Shown: one piece after another, positions 40,874-50,569 of the stretch
How the letters are laid out: each line of letters starts with the position of its first letter
Position numbering within the stretch: position 1 is the first letter of the stretch
Assembly (NCBI RefSeq): GCF_025369935.1
Contig: NZ_CP104467.1
Span: forward strand, 4,161,001-4,225,000
Source: Paenibacillus andongensis
Lineage (GTDB): Bacteria; Bacillota; Bacilli; Paenibacillales; NBRC-103111
DNA: 64,000 nucleotides
Reading direction: 5' to 3'
Position numbers and translations under genes: made by a program
The notes under the pieces: model-generated
The model's input: the letters and a program-made list of their open reading frames with translations, nothing else
What the model was told of the DNA's origin: nothing
Databases searched by the model: none

Positions 40874-41764
40874 ATGAACAACGACAACAAATCATCTGTT
40901 TGGGCGATATGGCTATCCCTCATTAGCAACATCATTCTCACTATCATGAAAATCGTAATTGGGTTGCTTTTTCATAGTGAAGTTTTATTAGCTGATGGGG
41001 TTCATAACGCAGGTGATATTATCGCCACGATCGCAGCACTCAGTGCGATGCAAATTTCCAAGCTTCCAGCTGATGAAGACCATCCCTATGGCCATGGCAA
41101 AGCAGAGGTGTTAGGGTCGGGTTTTGTAGCTTTTATCCTTGCGCTAGCTGCCATTTATATTGCCTATCATTCGACAGCCGCATTTTTCCACGAGCCTCTG
41201 ACGCCTAGCTTAATTGCCTTTATTGCAGCAGCAGTGTCTATGGTTTGGAAATACGTCCTCTATGTATATACGATGCGGATTGGCAGCAGAACGAACAGTA
41301 AGGGGCTGATTGCAACTGCCAAGGATCATCTAGCCGATGTCTACGCCTCTCTGGCGGCAGTTGTTGGAATTGGATTGGCCTTTGTTGGTAAAACTTATAA
41401 CATTCACTGGTTATCTTACGGAGATGCAGAAGCGGGAATTATCGTTTCATTATTGGTTTTGAAATTAGCCGTGGAAATGGGCAAGGAAGCCTTCGATGTC
41501 CTTATGGAGAAAACAGTGGATCAACAAAAGCTGCATCAATATACGCTATTAATCCAAGCGGTTCCACAGGTAAAACGAATCGACCGTATTCGTGCACGGG
41601 AGCACGGTCATTACATTTTAGTGGATGCCAGAGTTGCCATTCCCGGTGAGCTCACGATCCAACAAGGGCATGATATCTCCCGTGCTATCAAGAAATCCAT
41701 TATGGAACAGCATGGTGACGTCGATGAAGTCCTTATCCATTTGAACCCTTGGTACAAAGAATAA
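40874..41764 (+). CDS. cation diffusion facilitator (CDF) family transporter
   Basis: 296 residues from ATG after TAGGAGGTC. Six membrane helices and CDF motifs: DGVHNAGDIIATIA with the transport-site Asp/His, HPYGHGKAEV, and the second-site KDHLADVYASLAA. A C-terminal cytosolic domain (about 205-290) with VLIHLNPW. It exports Zn2+, Mn2+ or similar metal ions in exchange for protons. The HxxxD/DxxxD pattern in helices 2 and 5 is compatible with either metal. The leader holds a strong terminator-like hairpin. Confidence 0.87.
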   Translation: MNNDNKSSVWAIWLSLISNIILTIMKIVIGLLFHSEVLLADGVHNAGDIIATIAALSAMQISKLPADEDHPYGHGKAEVLGSGFVAFILALAAIYIAYHSTAAFFHEPLTPSLIAFIAAAVSMVWKYVLYVYTMRIGSRTNSKGLIATAKDHLADVYASLAAVVGIGLAFVGKTYNIHWLSYGDAEAGIIVSLLVLKLAVEMGKEAFDVLMEKTVDQQKLHQYTLLIQAVPQVKRIDRIRAREHGHYILVDARVAIPGELTIQQGHDISRAIKKSIMEQHGDVDEVLIHLNPWYKE

Positions 41765-41796
41765 CATGTAAAAAAATAACAGAAAGCGGTGCTGAG

Positions 41797-42018
41797 ATGT
41801 CAAGCAATGCTTATTATTTAATCTTTTCTGTCATTTTAATAGCAGCTGTCATATTTACAGTGATCATTGGAAACTCCCGAACAAATAAAGAAGGCAATCC
41901 CGAATATGACAACAAAACCAGAGGCAATTGGTCTCGACTTACATTCTTCTATGTCATTGCTATTGCCCTTGGAGTGCTTGCGCTGATTATCTATGTAGTC
42001 AATCGTGCTTCCCTTTAA
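41797..42018 (+). CDS. small two-helix membrane protein
   Basis: 73 residues, MSSNAYYLIFSVILIAAVIF start, first helix about 5-25, a charged Asn/Lys/Arg-rich loop (NSRTNKEGNPEYDNKTRGNW), second helix about 48-68. It lies 32 bases downstream of the CDF gene in the same direction and may be co-transcribed. Unknown function; ribosome site weak. Confidence 0.5.
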   Translation: MSSNAYYLIFSVILIAAVIFTVIIGNSRTNKEGNPEYDNKTRGNWSRLTFFYVIAIALGVLALIIYVVNRASL

Positions 42019-42027
42019 AGAACAAAT

Positions 42028-42108
42028 AAGCGCGTTTTCCGCGCTTTCAGCGAGAGCTCTGCGAGTCGAAGCTCGCTAACAGAGTCTGAGAAGTCGAAAA
42101 TCGACTTC
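42028..42108 (+). repeat. three tandem hairpins after the small membrane gene
   Basis: AAGCGCG/CGCGCTT (42028-42046); CTCTG-CGAG/CTCG...CAGAG (about 42057-42084), with an alternative pairing AGCGAG/CTCGCT that would overlap; GAAGTCGA/TCGACTTC (42090-42108). The last is followed by TTATTTT. A tandem array of short stems is unusual for one terminator. Confidence 0.65.
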
Positions 42109-42173
42109 GTTATTTTACATCACTTATCCACAAATAGGCATCTCGCATAATTTCCTATAATTCCTATACAATG

Positions 42174-42220
42174 AAAAAGACGCTAGCCAGGATCTTCCTC
42201 CTAATTAGCGTCTTTTTTAT
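42174..42220 (-). terminator. terminator after msrAB
   Basis: AAAAAGACGCTA pairs with TAGCGTCTTTTTT; on the minus strand it follows the msrAB stop by about 20 bases. Confidence 0.75.
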
Positions 42221-42238
42221 AATTCTCACCTAAATGTC

Positions 42239-43222
42239 TTACTTCTCCTCAAAAAAACGAAGATAAGCGCCGTACCCTTCCTTCTCCAAATCAGCTAAAG
42301 GAATAAAACGAAGTGCAGCCGAATTAATGCAATATCTAAGTCCGTTAGGCCCTGGACCATCATTAAACACGTGGCCTAGGTGGGAATCCGCCTCATGACT
42401 ACGCACCTCTGTACGTATCATGAAATGACTATGATCCGCTTTCTCTTTTACACTGCCTTCGAAGACGGGTTTCGTGAAACTAGGCCAGCCACAGCCTGAA
42501 TCAAATTTGTCATAGGAGCTAAATAACGGTTCGCCCGAAACGATGTCTACATATAGACCCTTCTCGTGAGAGTCCCAGAACTCATTCTCAAATGGGCGTT
42601 CGGTCGCATTATTTTGCGTTACCTCATATTGAAGCGGTGTTAATTTTTGCTTGCGCTCAGCTTTATCCTTGGCTGTGTTCCAATGCTTCTCAATAAAGGA
42701 ATCGCGTCCTGACCCTTTGCGGTAGGCCTTGTAATGCTGCGGATTTTTATGATGATAGTCCTGATGATAGTCTTCACCAGGATAAAAGGCTTCCGCATCA
42801 ATCCGAACGATTTCCGTTACGATAGGACGATCGAATCGGCCGCTATCCTGGAGGGCTTGCTTGGAAGCTTCAGCCTTCTCTTTCTGCTCGTCACTATGGG
42901 CAAAAATACCAGTCCGGTAAGAAGATCCGCGGTCATGGAACTGACCTCCGCTATCTGTAGGATCAATTTGACGCCAAAATGTATCAAGTAATTTATCATA
43001 AGGATATAATTCGGGGTCAAATGTAATTTGAACGGCTTCTGCATGACCTGTTGTCTCCGAACATACCTCTTTGTATGTCGGATTGCTTGTGTGACCGCCA
43101 ATATAACCTGACACAACGGATATAATACCTGGCAGTTCCTCAAATGGTGTAACCATACACCAGAAACATCCACCAGCAAAAGTTGCCTTTTCATAATTGC
43201 CTTGTTGAACGTTATTAACCAT
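42239..43222 (-). CDS. msrAB: fused peptide methionine sulfoxide reductase A/B
   Basis: 327 residues from the chosen ATG with GAAGAGGTGAAG upstream. MsrA part about 10-165 with catalytic Cys19 in GGCFWC and HGRS-like [13 protein letters not shown]. MsrB part about 185-325 with [15 protein letters not shown] and the catalytic Cys in [11 protein letters not shown]. Repairs oxidised methionines (S and R forms). The frame continues upstream to 43291 but without a better start. Single gene. Confidence 0.9.
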   Translation of the reverse strand: MVNNVQQGNYEKATFAGGCFWCMVTPFEELPGIISVVSGYIGGHTSNPTYKEVCSETTGHAEAVQITFDPELYPYDKLLDTFWRQIDPTDSGGQFHDRGSSYRTGIFAHSDEQKEKAEASKQALQDSGRFDRPIVTEIVRIDAEAFYPGEDYHQDYHHKNPQHYKAYRKGSGRDSFIEKHWNTAKDKAERKQKLTPLQYEVTQNNATERPFENEFWDSHEKGLYVDIVSGEPLFSSYDKFDSGCGWPSFTKPVFEGSVKEKADHSHFMIRTEVRSHEADSHLGHVFNDGPGPNGLRYCINSAALRFIPLADLEKEGYGAYLRFFEEK

Positions 43223-43284
43223 TTCTGCTTCACCTCTTCCTTTCGTATCCCTTCTATCATACCAAATGATGAGCAAAGAACCAA

Positions 43285-43316
43285 AAGACACCGTCCATCC
43301 GAACGGTGTCTTCGTA
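43285..43316 (-). terminator. terminator after the Mn-dependent pyrophosphatase gene
   Basis: AAGACACCGT pairs with ACGGTGTCTT around CCATCCGA, flanked by A-rich and T-rich tails; 15 bases beyond the stop. Confidence 0.7.
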
Positions 43317-43329
43317 ATAAAGCTGAATC

Positions 43330-44262
43330 TTACAGGGTGTTGAAGATATCCGTAAGAACAGGCACGATCTGTGATTTACGTGAAACAACGCCTTTGAGCA
43401 GCGCTTTGTTGTCTACAAGCGTAACATTATAAGCTTTCTCCACTGCATCTGCTTTGCGTCCAAGAGCAAGACCGACGGAATCATTGTTAAGAATGTCTGT
43501 CACAACAAATAAGAACAAGTCCAGGTTCTTCTCAGCGATGATGGCATTAAGCGCGGATTCAATCTCAGCTTGCCCAGAAAGAACATCGTTAACATCAACC
43601 GCATTCACTTGCGCGATTTCGGCTTTGTAATTGCCCATTTGGAATTCTTTGGCATCCAAAGAAATCAATTGTGCAACAGTTTTGTCGCTTAGATCTGCTC
43701 CGGCTTTCAACATTTCCAGTCCGTACGTCTCAGCGTCAACGCCAGCAATTGCAGCAAGTTCACGAGCAGCGGCAACATCTTGCTCCGTGCAAGTCGGGGA
43801 TTTGAACAACAAGGAGTCCGAAATGATAGCTGAAAGCATCAAACCTGCGATGTCTTTGTCGATAGTAACTCCGTTTTCTTTGTACAATTTATTAAGGATT
43901 GTTGCTGTGCAACCAACCGGCTCTGCGCGATAGTAAAGCGGATGGCTAGTCTCGAAGTTAGCAATCCGATGGTGGTCAATGACTTCCACAACACGTACTT
44001 GATCGATGTCTGTAGCACTTTGTTGGCGCTCAACATGGTCTACCAAGATCACATTGGCTGCTTCATTCGCTACAGTCTCAACTTGACGAGGCGCTGCAAC
44101 TTTAAAAGTATCCAAAGCATATTGAGTTTCACCATTCACACTGCCAAGACGAACAGCCTCAACCTCTAGGCCTAGTTTCTTTTTCAGTGCAGCATAAGCA
44201 ATTGCGGATGTGATTGAATCAGTGTCCGGATTTTTATGTCCGAAAATTAGTGTTTTTGACAT
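43330..44262 (-). CDS. ppaC: manganese-dependent inorganic pyrophosphatase
   Basis: 310 residues, family II pyrophosphatase of the DHH superfamily. Metal-site motifs [10 protein letters not shown] (His9, Asp13, Asp15) and the DHH motif [11 protein letters not shown]-terminal [12 protein letters not shown] and [12 protein letters not shown] with the substrate-binding SRK. Hydrolyses pyrophosphate and so drives biosynthesis. About the normal length. Own terminator; single gene. Confidence 0.93.
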   Translation of the reverse strand: MSKTLIFGHKNPDTDSITSAIAYAALKKKLGLEVEAVRLGSVNGETQYALDTFKVAAPRQVETVANEAANVILVDHVERQQSATDIDQVRVVEVIDHHRIANFETSHPLYYRAEPVGCTATILNKLYKENGVTIDKDIAGLMLSAIISDSLLFKSPTCTEQDVAAARELAAIAGVDAETYGLEMLKAGADLSDKTVAQLISLDAKEFQMGNYKAEIAQVNAVDVNDVLSGQAEIESALNAIIAEKNLDLFLFVVTDILNNDSVGLALGRKADAVEKAYNVTLVDNKALLKGVVSRKSQIVPVLTDIFNTL

Positions 44263-44405
44263 TGTACGACTCCTTAACCGGAAATAGTGTAGTTATAACT
44301 TATCATCTCTATCTACGATTATACTAAAAAATCTCGGTAAATCCACTACTAAACCAAAAGCTTTAGTGTGATTAAGCAATGATAAAGCGTCTAGACTCAA
44401 TGGCT

Positions 44406-45230
44406 CTAAGGGGAAGCTTTACTCCCTCTTCCCGGATATGAAAGCTTCTGAGCCCATGTTTCAAGATCATCTTCGCCGTGAACGACAATTCGATTTTGTT
44501 CATATGGCGATTGGTTCGACGAAGCATTCCCATCCTTCGTTGTGAAGGCATAGCGGAATCCTGCCTTTTTTAAGATCTTCAACGTATCCTCGTTGTACTC
44601 GCCAAACGGATATGCAAAAACATCTGCGCTCTTTCCGAGCGCCTGCTCAATACGTCTGCGCGATTCCGTGATCTCCTCGCGCTGCTGTTCTATGCTGAGC
44701 TGCGGCAGATGGGGATGTGTCATGCCATGCGGCACTATGTCCCACCCCGCCGCGCTCAGCTCTTTCACTTGTGGCCAGTTCAAGTAACCTGGCTGGCCAA
44801 TGAATCCTGGCGACAGGAACAACGTCGCCGGAAAGCCATGTCGCTGCAGGATCGGCAGCGCCACCTCAGCATTGTTCGCGTAGCCGTCATCGAACGTGAG
44901 CAGCACAGGCCTCTCCGGTGACGGTTGCTTCTTCTCCAAGATGCGCGCGAAATCCCCCAGCGTCAACGGGGTAAAGTGATGCGCGGCCAAAAAGTCCATT
45001 TGGCGCGCGAACATATCGGGGTGGAGCACGTACGTGTTCCCTGGCTCCACTCCGATGCTGTGGTAGTTCAGTACGGGAATCGCGATCTCGTGCTGCCGCT
45101 CTTCCGCCGCGACTTTAGACGCGGATGCTTGGGTTGGTGCTGACGCGAAGCATGCCAGCAATAGCCACGCAAGCGCGAAAACAGATACGAGTTTTCGCAT
45201 AATTCGCAAGTATTTATTAGCCCAATTCAT
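44406..45230 (-). CDS. secreted polysaccharide deacetylase
   Basis: 274 residues. N-terminal signal or anchor (VSVFALAWLLLACFASAP). NodB-type catalytic domain: VLLTFDDGYANN (metal Asp pair) and PHGMTHPHLPQL (metal His pair), plus the start motif IPVLNYHSIG. Likely deacetylates peptidoglycan or another wall glycan. Start at ATG (MNWANKY) chosen; Met11 gives an alternative start with a shorter N-region. The middle of the gene is GC-rich relative to its neighbours. Confidence 0.87.
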   Translation of the reverse strand: MNWANKYLRIMRKLVSVFALAWLLLACFASAPTQASASKVAAEERQHEIAIPVLNYHSIGVEPGNTYVLHPDMFARQMDFLAAHHFTPLTLGDFARILEKKQPSPERPVLLTFDDGYANNAEVALPILQRHGFPATLFLSPGFIGQPGYLNWPQVKELSAAGWDIVPHGMTHPHLPQLSIEQQREEITESRRRIEQALGKSADVFAYPFGEYNEDTLKILKKAGFRYAFTTKDGNASSNQSPYEQNRIVVHGEDDLETWAQKLSYPGRGSKASP

Positions 45231-45295
45231 TCATAGTTCCCACTTCTCTTCCAGCTTTCTCAGCGCATCGTTTTCTTCGAAATACCCCGTCTCTT

Positions 45296-45745
45296 TCACC
45301 CGCGAGAATTTCGCATAGCAAATAACAACTTAGGACCATCTTCACACTTTGTACCTGCTTCAACAAATTGCTGGTAGGCTTCAGATTCCATGGGGTAAAT
45401 CGCAATTTTGCCTTCTTCATTGTAATGCACACCCCAACCGTGTTTCTTTGGAAGCATGGATGCTCTTAAACAAGGGTGGTTTTTAGAAAAAAGCTCCTCA
45501 CGAATTTCATCACTGCGAGCTTCGATTTCAGTCTGAGGGATTTGTTTATGTTGCAAATAGACTTCATAAATAAGCTCGCCTTGTGTATATTTGTATGGGT
45601 TTTGAGAGAGCAGCTCGTATTGAATTAAATGTGCGGTTTTACTATCCTTCTTCATGGAAGGCACGATTCCTACTTCGACTGGACAGTCAACAGAAACCTG
45701 TATAAATGTATCCTTATAACTCATATGTGCATCATCATAGGGCAT
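45296..45745 (-). CDS. DUF6157-family protein
   Basis: 149 residues: SYKDTFIQVSVDCPVEVG, LIQYELLSQNPYKYTQGEL, HPCLRASMLPKKHGWGVHYN, EGKIAIYPMESEAYQQF and a C-terminal LLFAMRNSRG. This is the DUF6157 pattern, which ends AMRSKR in relatives. Function unknown. It starts six bases downstream of the DUF1697 gene, same strand. A 22-codon frame with gene-like content (KETGYFEENDALRKLEEKWE) lies between its stop and the deacetylase start; too short to call. Confidence 0.78.
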   Translation of the reverse strand: MPYDDAHMSYKDTFIQVSVDCPVEVGIVPSMKKDSKTAHLIQYELLSQNPYKYTQGELIYEVYLQHKQIPQTEIEARSDEIREELFSKNHPCLRASMLPKKHGWGVHYNEEGKIAIYPMESEAYQQFVEAGTKCEDGPKLLFAMRNSRG

Positions 45746-45751
45746 TTTGGA

Positions 45752-46300
45752 TTAACTCCCTCCTTCTGCAAGTTGAATTAATTTATTCACGGTTTCCCAG
45801 TTCCTTGTTGTCGCGGATACTCCTAGCTTCTTTTCGATGAAATTGTTGCTGAACTTTGATTCTCCGTAGTTTTTACGAATGAGTAAATAGACGGTGAGCC
45901 CTTTGACGAGGAACTCGTCCACTTCATTTTGCAAGGCTTCTAATTTGGCGATAGCCGCATCGGTTGCAAAATGAGACAATAAGGTAATATATCTTTGTTC
46001 ATTTGCTTCTGCATTGACTATTTGGTAGGGCGTGTTCTCAACAACCTCTTGCAATTCTTCTAATGTTCGAATGATAACAGGAATATCGAAGTTAAGTTGA
46101 ACTTTGAGCTCGCTCACAATTCGATCACGAACGACAGCAGGGTCATCTTCTTCACAATCAAAAATGACGTTACCGCTTTGTATGTACGTAATCACATTCT
46201 TATAATCCATGGATTCAAAAATGCTTCGCAGCTTTTCCATCTTAATAATCTTCTGACCACTTACATTAATTCCACGCAAAAGTGCAATATACTTCGGCAT
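45752..46300 (-). CDS. DUF1697-family protein
   Basis: 182 residues. Typical start YIALLRGINVSGQKIIKM, then YIQSGNVIFDCEEDD, VIIRTLEELQEVV and the C-terminal KLGVSATTRNWETVNKL. Frequently found in bacteria as a single-copy gene; function unknown. It forms a probable two-gene operon with the DUF6157 gene. Confidence 0.87.
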   Translation of the reverse strand: MPKYIALLRGINVSGQKIIKMEKLRSIFESMDYKNVITYIQSGNVIFDCEEDDPAVVRDRIVSELKVQLNFDIPVIIRTLEELQEVVENTPYQIVNAEANEQRYITLLSHFATDAAIAKLEALQNEVDEFLVKGLTVYLLIRKNYGESKFSNNFIEKKLGVSATTRNWETVNKLIQLAEGGS

Positions 46301-46390
46301 CGCATAACCTCACACCAATTTTTAATTCCATTATACACCAATTATGGCCTATTTGCTTTCATACTAGCCTTTAATTGCAGCAAAACTAAA

Positions 46391-46424
46391 CAACCTGAAT
46401 CCATTGAATAATTGGCTCAGGTTG
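46391..46424 (-). terminator. hairpin after the beta-propeller gene
   Basis: CAACCTGA pairs with TCAGGTTG around an AT-rich loop of about 18 bases; 32 bases beyond the stop at 46456. The tail is weak, so it is only a possible terminator. Confidence 0.4.
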
Positions 46425-46455
46425 CATCAAATCTGTTAAGAATTGTCTCTTTCGT

Positions 46456-47703
46456 TTATTTTCGAACAAAAAAACTCAGTACCGTATTCCAGTTCCTCTG
46501 TTCGTAGTAGTTGGCTCCAAGGTCAATGTTTTCGATCCAAGTTTCAGCTTTTGTGCCATGGGGACCCGCGACCAAGACATTTGAAATGGTGCGATTGGAT
46601 CTAATCCATGCCAACTGGTGTGAGGGTAATGAGATGGGATTAAAATCACCATAAGTATCCGAAGGCTGTGTAATAAGTTTCTGTTGATGACTCTTCAGCT
46701 TCACATTAACCAAATACGGAAAATGGCGTTTAGCTGGATCGATCGACCATTCCGCTTCTTTGGATCTTGAAGTAACGATATGTTGAAGACCACGCCAAGT
46801 GAAACCATGTTCGACATAGCCCTGAGGTGTGTAGGAAACAGATTTCCCGTCAGGAAGCTGCAAAACTTTCAAATGTTTATTCGTTGTAGCTTCTCTTCCG
46901 ACTCCCTCGATATAAGCAAGAGACTCATCTTTGCTCGCCCATTCAAACCACATCTCATTGTTAACCATTTGATCAATTGTTTTGAAAACTGCACCGTCTG
47001 CGGATAATACACACAATGTGTTGCCATCGGCGGACAGCGATGCGGTAGGCTTAGCCAAGAAAGCAATCCAACGTCCGTTTGCAGACCATTTGAAGAGGCT
47101 CGTGTCAACAGCAAAAAATTCGTCAGATGGCTTGGGCAGCACATGCAACGTTTTAAAGAGGTTAGGATCCGCATTCGCGGTTAATGGTATTTTCATTATT
47201 CGTATCGGTGTCCATCCGTCCTTTGAACTCTTAGCTGCCATTGAAACTAAAAAGGCGTTCCCATCCGGATACCAGGAATAATTCCCGATCCCCTCTGCAA
47301 CTATCTTCGGTTTTGCAAGTTCATCGGAGTCTATCCAATTAAGCTGCTGCGCGGCTAGAAATGCGATAGAGTTCCGGTTAGGTTGCCACTGAAAGTTCCT
47401 TCCGCCTTCCTGTGCAACGAGATGACTTTGTCCAGTTTGAACTTGTAAAAGCCACAGTTCCTGCTCATTCTCACCTTTTGTGTAAGCTATCCACTGGCCG
47501 TCATAGGACCACTTCGGGTTTAATATGAAGGCTCCTCGGGTTTGCTGTCTTTCACTGTCACCAGCTTTAATCCATAGATCGCCATTTCGAACGAATGCTG
47601 CTTTCAGCAGTTCAGCGGGTTTTGCTGCATAAATAGTCGTGCTATTCGTTATGATGAGTAAGAGAGACGATATGGCAAGAATGATATTTCTAAAAGCTCT
47701 CAT
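46456..47703 (-). CDS. secreted TolB-like beta-propeller protein
   Basis: 415 residues. Signal peptide (NIILAISSLLLIITNSTTIYA). The rest is built of WD40-like/PD40 repeats recognisable as LNPKWSYDGQWIAYTKGENE, FQWQPNRNSIAFLA, YSWYPDGNAFLVSM, FKWSANGRWIAFLA and WFEWASKDESLAYI. Such propellers bind other proteins or carbohydrates; no catalytic domain is attached. Single gene with an AGGAGG-type site. Confidence 0.82.
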   Translation of the reverse strand: MRAFRNIILAISSLLLIITNSTTIYAAKPAELLKAAFVRNGDLWIKAGDSERQQTRGAFILNPKWSYDGQWIAYTKGENEQELWLLQVQTGQSHLVAQEGGRNFQWQPNRNSIAFLAAQQLNWIDSDELAKPKIVAEGIGNYSWYPDGNAFLVSMAAKSSKDGWTPIRIMKIPLTANADPNLFKTLHVLPKPSDEFFAVDTSLFKWSANGRWIAFLAKPTASLSADGNTLCVLSADGAVFKTIDQMVNNEMWFEWASKDESLAYIEGVGREATTNKHLKVLQLPDGKSVSYTPQGYVEHGFTWRGLQHIVTSRSKEAEWSIDPAKRHFPYLVNVKLKSHQQKLITQPSDTYGDFNPISLPSHQLAWIRSNRTISNVLVAGPHGTKAETWIENIDLGANYYEQRNWNTVLSFFVRK

Positions 47704-47876
47704 GATGTTCCTCCTTATGTTCCTTACCTTTTACGATATCCTTTTGTTGTTAAGAACATACGGAGAAATGACCTATTGTAGTTTGGGGTACACCAAATGT
47801 TCTCGGCATATGATTTCCAGTGGCTTCCGTGATATATTATACTTTTGGCAAATACTTTTTCAGGAGAGAACAAACC

Positions 47877-48650
47877 ATGGCGTATCCTGCTGCTACGAAC
47901 TACGAAATTGCACAAGTTTGTTTACTGGCTGGTAAAATCATGCTGGAAAACGGTGGAGAAACCTATCGTGTCGAAGACACCATGACCCACGTCGCGGAAG
48001 CCTTTGGTGTGCCGAACTCCCATAGCTTCGTAACGCCGACTGGCATCATTTTCTCCATTGATGGACCTGAGCAGACTACAAGATTAATTCGTATATCGGC
48101 TCGATCGACCGATCTCCGCAAAGTCACGGTTGTGAATGCTGTTTCTAGACGAATCAGCCAAGGGGAACTAACGCCCAAAGAGGCTTATCGGCTGCTTGAG
48201 GACATTGATGTGGCCCAAATGCGTTATCCCGCTTGGTTTCAGATACTATCCGCTGCTATTGCAAGCGGTTGTTTCTTAATCATGTTCCAAGGAGAATGGC
48301 ATGATTTCCTACCTGCTTTCGTTGCTGGCGGGGCTGGACTAGCCTTCCTGAACTATTTTCATCGGTTAGTGCCGATCAAGTTCTTCGCTGAATTTCTGGC
48401 TTCCTTACTCATTGGAACCATGGCTTTCGTGTTTGTCAAAATTGGGGTTGGACATGCCCTAGATACCATTATTATTGGCTCGGTCATGCCGCTTGTTCCG
48501 GGACTTCTTATTACGAATGCCGTGCGCGACTTAATGGCAGGCCATTTCGTTTCAGGGGTTTCCAAAGGCGCCGAAGCCTTTTTAACGGCTTTTGCTATAG
48601 GTGCCGGCATTGCCTTTGTACTTTCATTTTATAATGGGGTGGGTGTTTAG
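47877..48650 (+). CDS. threonine/serine exporter, ThrE N-terminal half (YjjP-like)
   Basis: 257 residues from the ATG with AGGAGAG eight bases upstream. N-terminal soluble part (LLAGKIMLENGGETYRVEDT, FVTPTGIIFSIDGPE) of DUF1212 type, followed by about five membrane helices with PLVPGLLITNAVRDLMAGHF. It forms a two-subunit exporter of small amino acids with the next product. The stop of this gene is followed after one base by the start of the partner. Confidence 0.88.
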   Translation: MAYPAATNYEIAQVCLLAGKIMLENGGETYRVEDTMTHVAEAFGVPNSHSFVTPTGIIFSIDGPEQTTRLIRISARSTDLRKVTVVNAVSRRISQGELTPKEAYRLLEDIDVAQMRYPAWFQILSAAIASGCFLIMFQGEWHDFLPAFVAGGAGLAFLNYFHRLVPIKFFAEFLASLLIGTMAFVFVKIGVGHALDTIIIGSVMPLVPGLLITNAVRDLMAGHFVSGVSKGAEAFLTAFAIGAGIAFVLSFYNGVGV

Positions 48651-48651
48651 T

Positions 48652-49080
48652 ATGATGATGATTGAACAGCTCTTAATGAGTTTCATCGCGACGGCGGCAT
48701 TCGCAATTCTTTTCAATGTCCCTAAAGGCACCCTTTTGCAGTGCGGTTTCGTGGGGATGTGTGGGTGGATGTTATATGTTTCCATTCAAATGATTCCTTT
48801 AGACCCGATCCTAGCCACATTGATTGCCTCTTTTTTCGTAACCGTCATCAGTCAATTTTTTGCGAAAATATACAAAACACCTGTTATTGTTTTCAGTGTA
48901 TCGGGTATTATCCCCTTAGTTCCGGGCGGCTTAGCCTATGATGCCATGCGTAATGTCGTCCTCAATCACTATGATCTGGCCGTACAGCTCGCAGCCAAAG
49001 CCTTCCTGTTATCTGGTGCTATCGCCATCGGACTCGTCTTCTCCGAGGTTCTGAATCAGCTGTTACGTCGAACAAAATAG
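48652..49080 (+). CDS. threonine/serine exporter, ThrE C-terminal half (YjjB-like)
   Basis: 142 residues, DUF3815 type, five membrane helices. Characteristic PLVPGGLAYDAMRNVV mirrors the LVPG motif of the partner, and FNVPKGTLLQCGFVGMCGW is near the start. Three consecutive ATG codons make the exact start ambiguous by two codons. Together with the upstream gene it equals the single fused ThrE of Corynebacterium. Confidence 0.88.
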   Translation: MMMIEQLLMSFIATAAFAILFNVPKGTLLQCGFVGMCGWMLYVSIQMIPLDPILATLIASFFVTVISQFFAKIYKTPVIVFSVSGIIPLVPGGLAYDAMRNVVLNHYDLAVQLAAKAFLLSGAIAIGLVFSEVLNQLLRRTK

Positions 49081-49235
49081 CGACCTTATTGAACTATTTG
49101 TAATAGTTCATGCCCAATTAATAGTTTTTACCTATAAAGATGATCGGTTTTATATCTTAGATTATTCCTGTTTTTCCCTTTAAAATAAGACCAGGAAGCA
49201 ATCACATCTAATCTATGTAATGGAGTTGACAGCCA

Positions 49236-49934
49236 ATGAGCGAACAAGCAAACCAGCAAATCACAACGAAGTTCAACGAAATTGCTGAGAAGTACGATAG
49301 TCAGCGGAGAAAACTAATACCTTGTTTTGATGATTTTTACCATACAGCGACTTCACTAGTGCAGGTCGATCATACATCTCCACGTATTCTCGACCTAGGT
49401 GCAGGTACCGGTCTCTTCTCCTCTTATGTACTTGGCAATTACCCAAATGCGAGAATAACATTAATAGATCTTTCGCAAAGCATGCTCGACATCGCTAAAC
49501 AGCGCTTTGGAGAAACCCAAGCCAATATGACCTATATTGCTGAGGATTATAGTATATTCAAGTCTTCAGAGCCTTTTGATTGCGTCATCTCTTCTCTCTC
49601 CATTCATCATCTTGAAGATCAAGCTAAGCAAGACCTGTATGAAAAGATTTTTAAGCTGCTTAAACCAGGCGGGATCTTCGTTAACGCAGATCAAGTCCAA
49701 GGCAGCAGCCCATTCCTTGATCAATTGTATCGTTCTGATTGGGTGGCCAAAGTAGAAGCCACTGATCTAACTCCTGAAGCTCTGCAAGCTGCTTATGAAA
49801 GGACGAAGCTTGATAAAATGGCTCCCCTCGATGAGCAGCTGAACTGGCTTCGAGCTTGTGGCTTCATTGACGTTGACTGCGTCTACAAATATTATAATTT
49901 CGTTGTGATGTACGCTCAAAAGCCAGCTATTTAA
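49236..49934 (+). CDS. class I SAM-dependent methyltransferase
   Basis: 232 residues. SAM motif I RILDLGAGTGLFSSYVL, ARITLIDLSQSMLDIAKQRF for strand 2, and DCVISSLSIHHLEDQ for motif II. C-terminal helix region APLDEQLNWLRACGFIDVDC fits YxaB/UbiE-like small-molecule methyltransferases. Single gene, convergent with the DUF2269-like membrane gene. Substrate unknown. Confidence 0.85.
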   Translation: MSEQANQQITTKFNEIAEKYDSQRRKLIPCFDDFYHTATSLVQVDHTSPRILDLGAGTGLFSSYVLGNYPNARITLIDLSQSMLDIAKQRFGETQANMTYIAEDYSIFKSSEPFDCVISSLSIHHLEDQAKQDLYEKIFKLLKPGGIFVNADQVQGSSPFLDQLYRSDWVAKVEATDLTPEALQAAYERTKLDKMAPLDEQLNWLRACGFIDVDCVYKYYNFVVMYAQKPAI

Positions 49935-49939
49935 CCTTT

Positions 49940-50386
49940 TTACCAAAGCGTCGGTTTGGCCACCATAAACCACATCATCGACAACGTGATAATGACATAC
50001 CAGATTAATGCCTTGCGCAGCTTGTTGACTAAGAAATCTCGATTCTCATGTGGTGCCTTGAGCTTACGAAGCAGGGGCGAGAAAGCACGGGCAATAAAGT
50101 ACAGCGAGGCAACCATGATGAGAACCGTGACGATAATCCATGATGTTTTCCACGTCCATGCCGTTAACCACGTGAGTAAAATCCCTGTCGCAACCAGCAC
50201 GTGGCCTGCATGCTTAGTAAGCCGAACTGTAATGCGAAATGGCTCAAGATAGTCCGGCAATTGCTCGAATGGCGCATTACGAATTCTAGCCAATAATGGA
50301 AACAGGATAAAATAAGGGCCTATACTTAAAATCACACTAAATATATGAATATATAAAAGCAGGACATACCAAGACAACACCATCAT
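49940..50386 (-). CDS. DUF2269-like four-helix membrane protein
   Basis: 148 residues. Helices near 5-27 (VLLLYIHIFSVILSIGPYF), 60-80, 85-105 and 125-145. RLTKHAGHVLVATGILL and the C-terminal YVIITLSMMWFM agree with the DUF2269/CopD-like group of heme- or copper-related membrane proteins; role unknown. Convergent with the methyltransferase gene. Confidence 0.7.
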   Translation of the reverse strand: MMVLSWYVLLLYIHIFSVILSIGPYFILFPLLARIRNAPFEQLPDYLEPFRITVRLTKHAGHVLVATGILLTWLTAWTWKTSWIIVTVLIMVASLYFIARAFSPLLRKLKAPHENRDFLVNKLRKALIWYVIITLSMMWFMVAKPTLW

Positions 50387-50527
50387 CCGTTCTTTATGAG
50401 AAAATTGAGAAAACCTCTATCGAGGCCATTCAAAGATGAGCGACCGCGTTTAGATGTAGTTTTTATCGCCAATAAGAAAGCGGTTTTCGGAAACCGAAAA
50501 CTTATACTTTCTTATGTGGTCAACAAA

Positions 50528-50561
50528 ACAGTGCAGATCCTGAGATCCACACTGTCTTTTT
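50528..50561. terminator. bidirectional terminator before the ASCH gene
   Basis: ACAGTG-CA-GATC pairs with GATC-CA-CACTGT, followed by CTTTTTG on the plus strand and TTTTG on the minus strand; nine bases beyond the ASCH stop. Confidence 0.65.
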
Positions 50562-50569
50562 GTTCTTAC

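Noticed and set aside
45217..45432. Short frame spanning the end of the DUF6157 gene and the start of the deacetylase gene
   Set aside because: Overlaps both real genes in another frame. Within 45235-45295 another frame reads KETGYFEENDALRKLEEKWE, which looks protein-like but is only 22 codons without a ribosome site.
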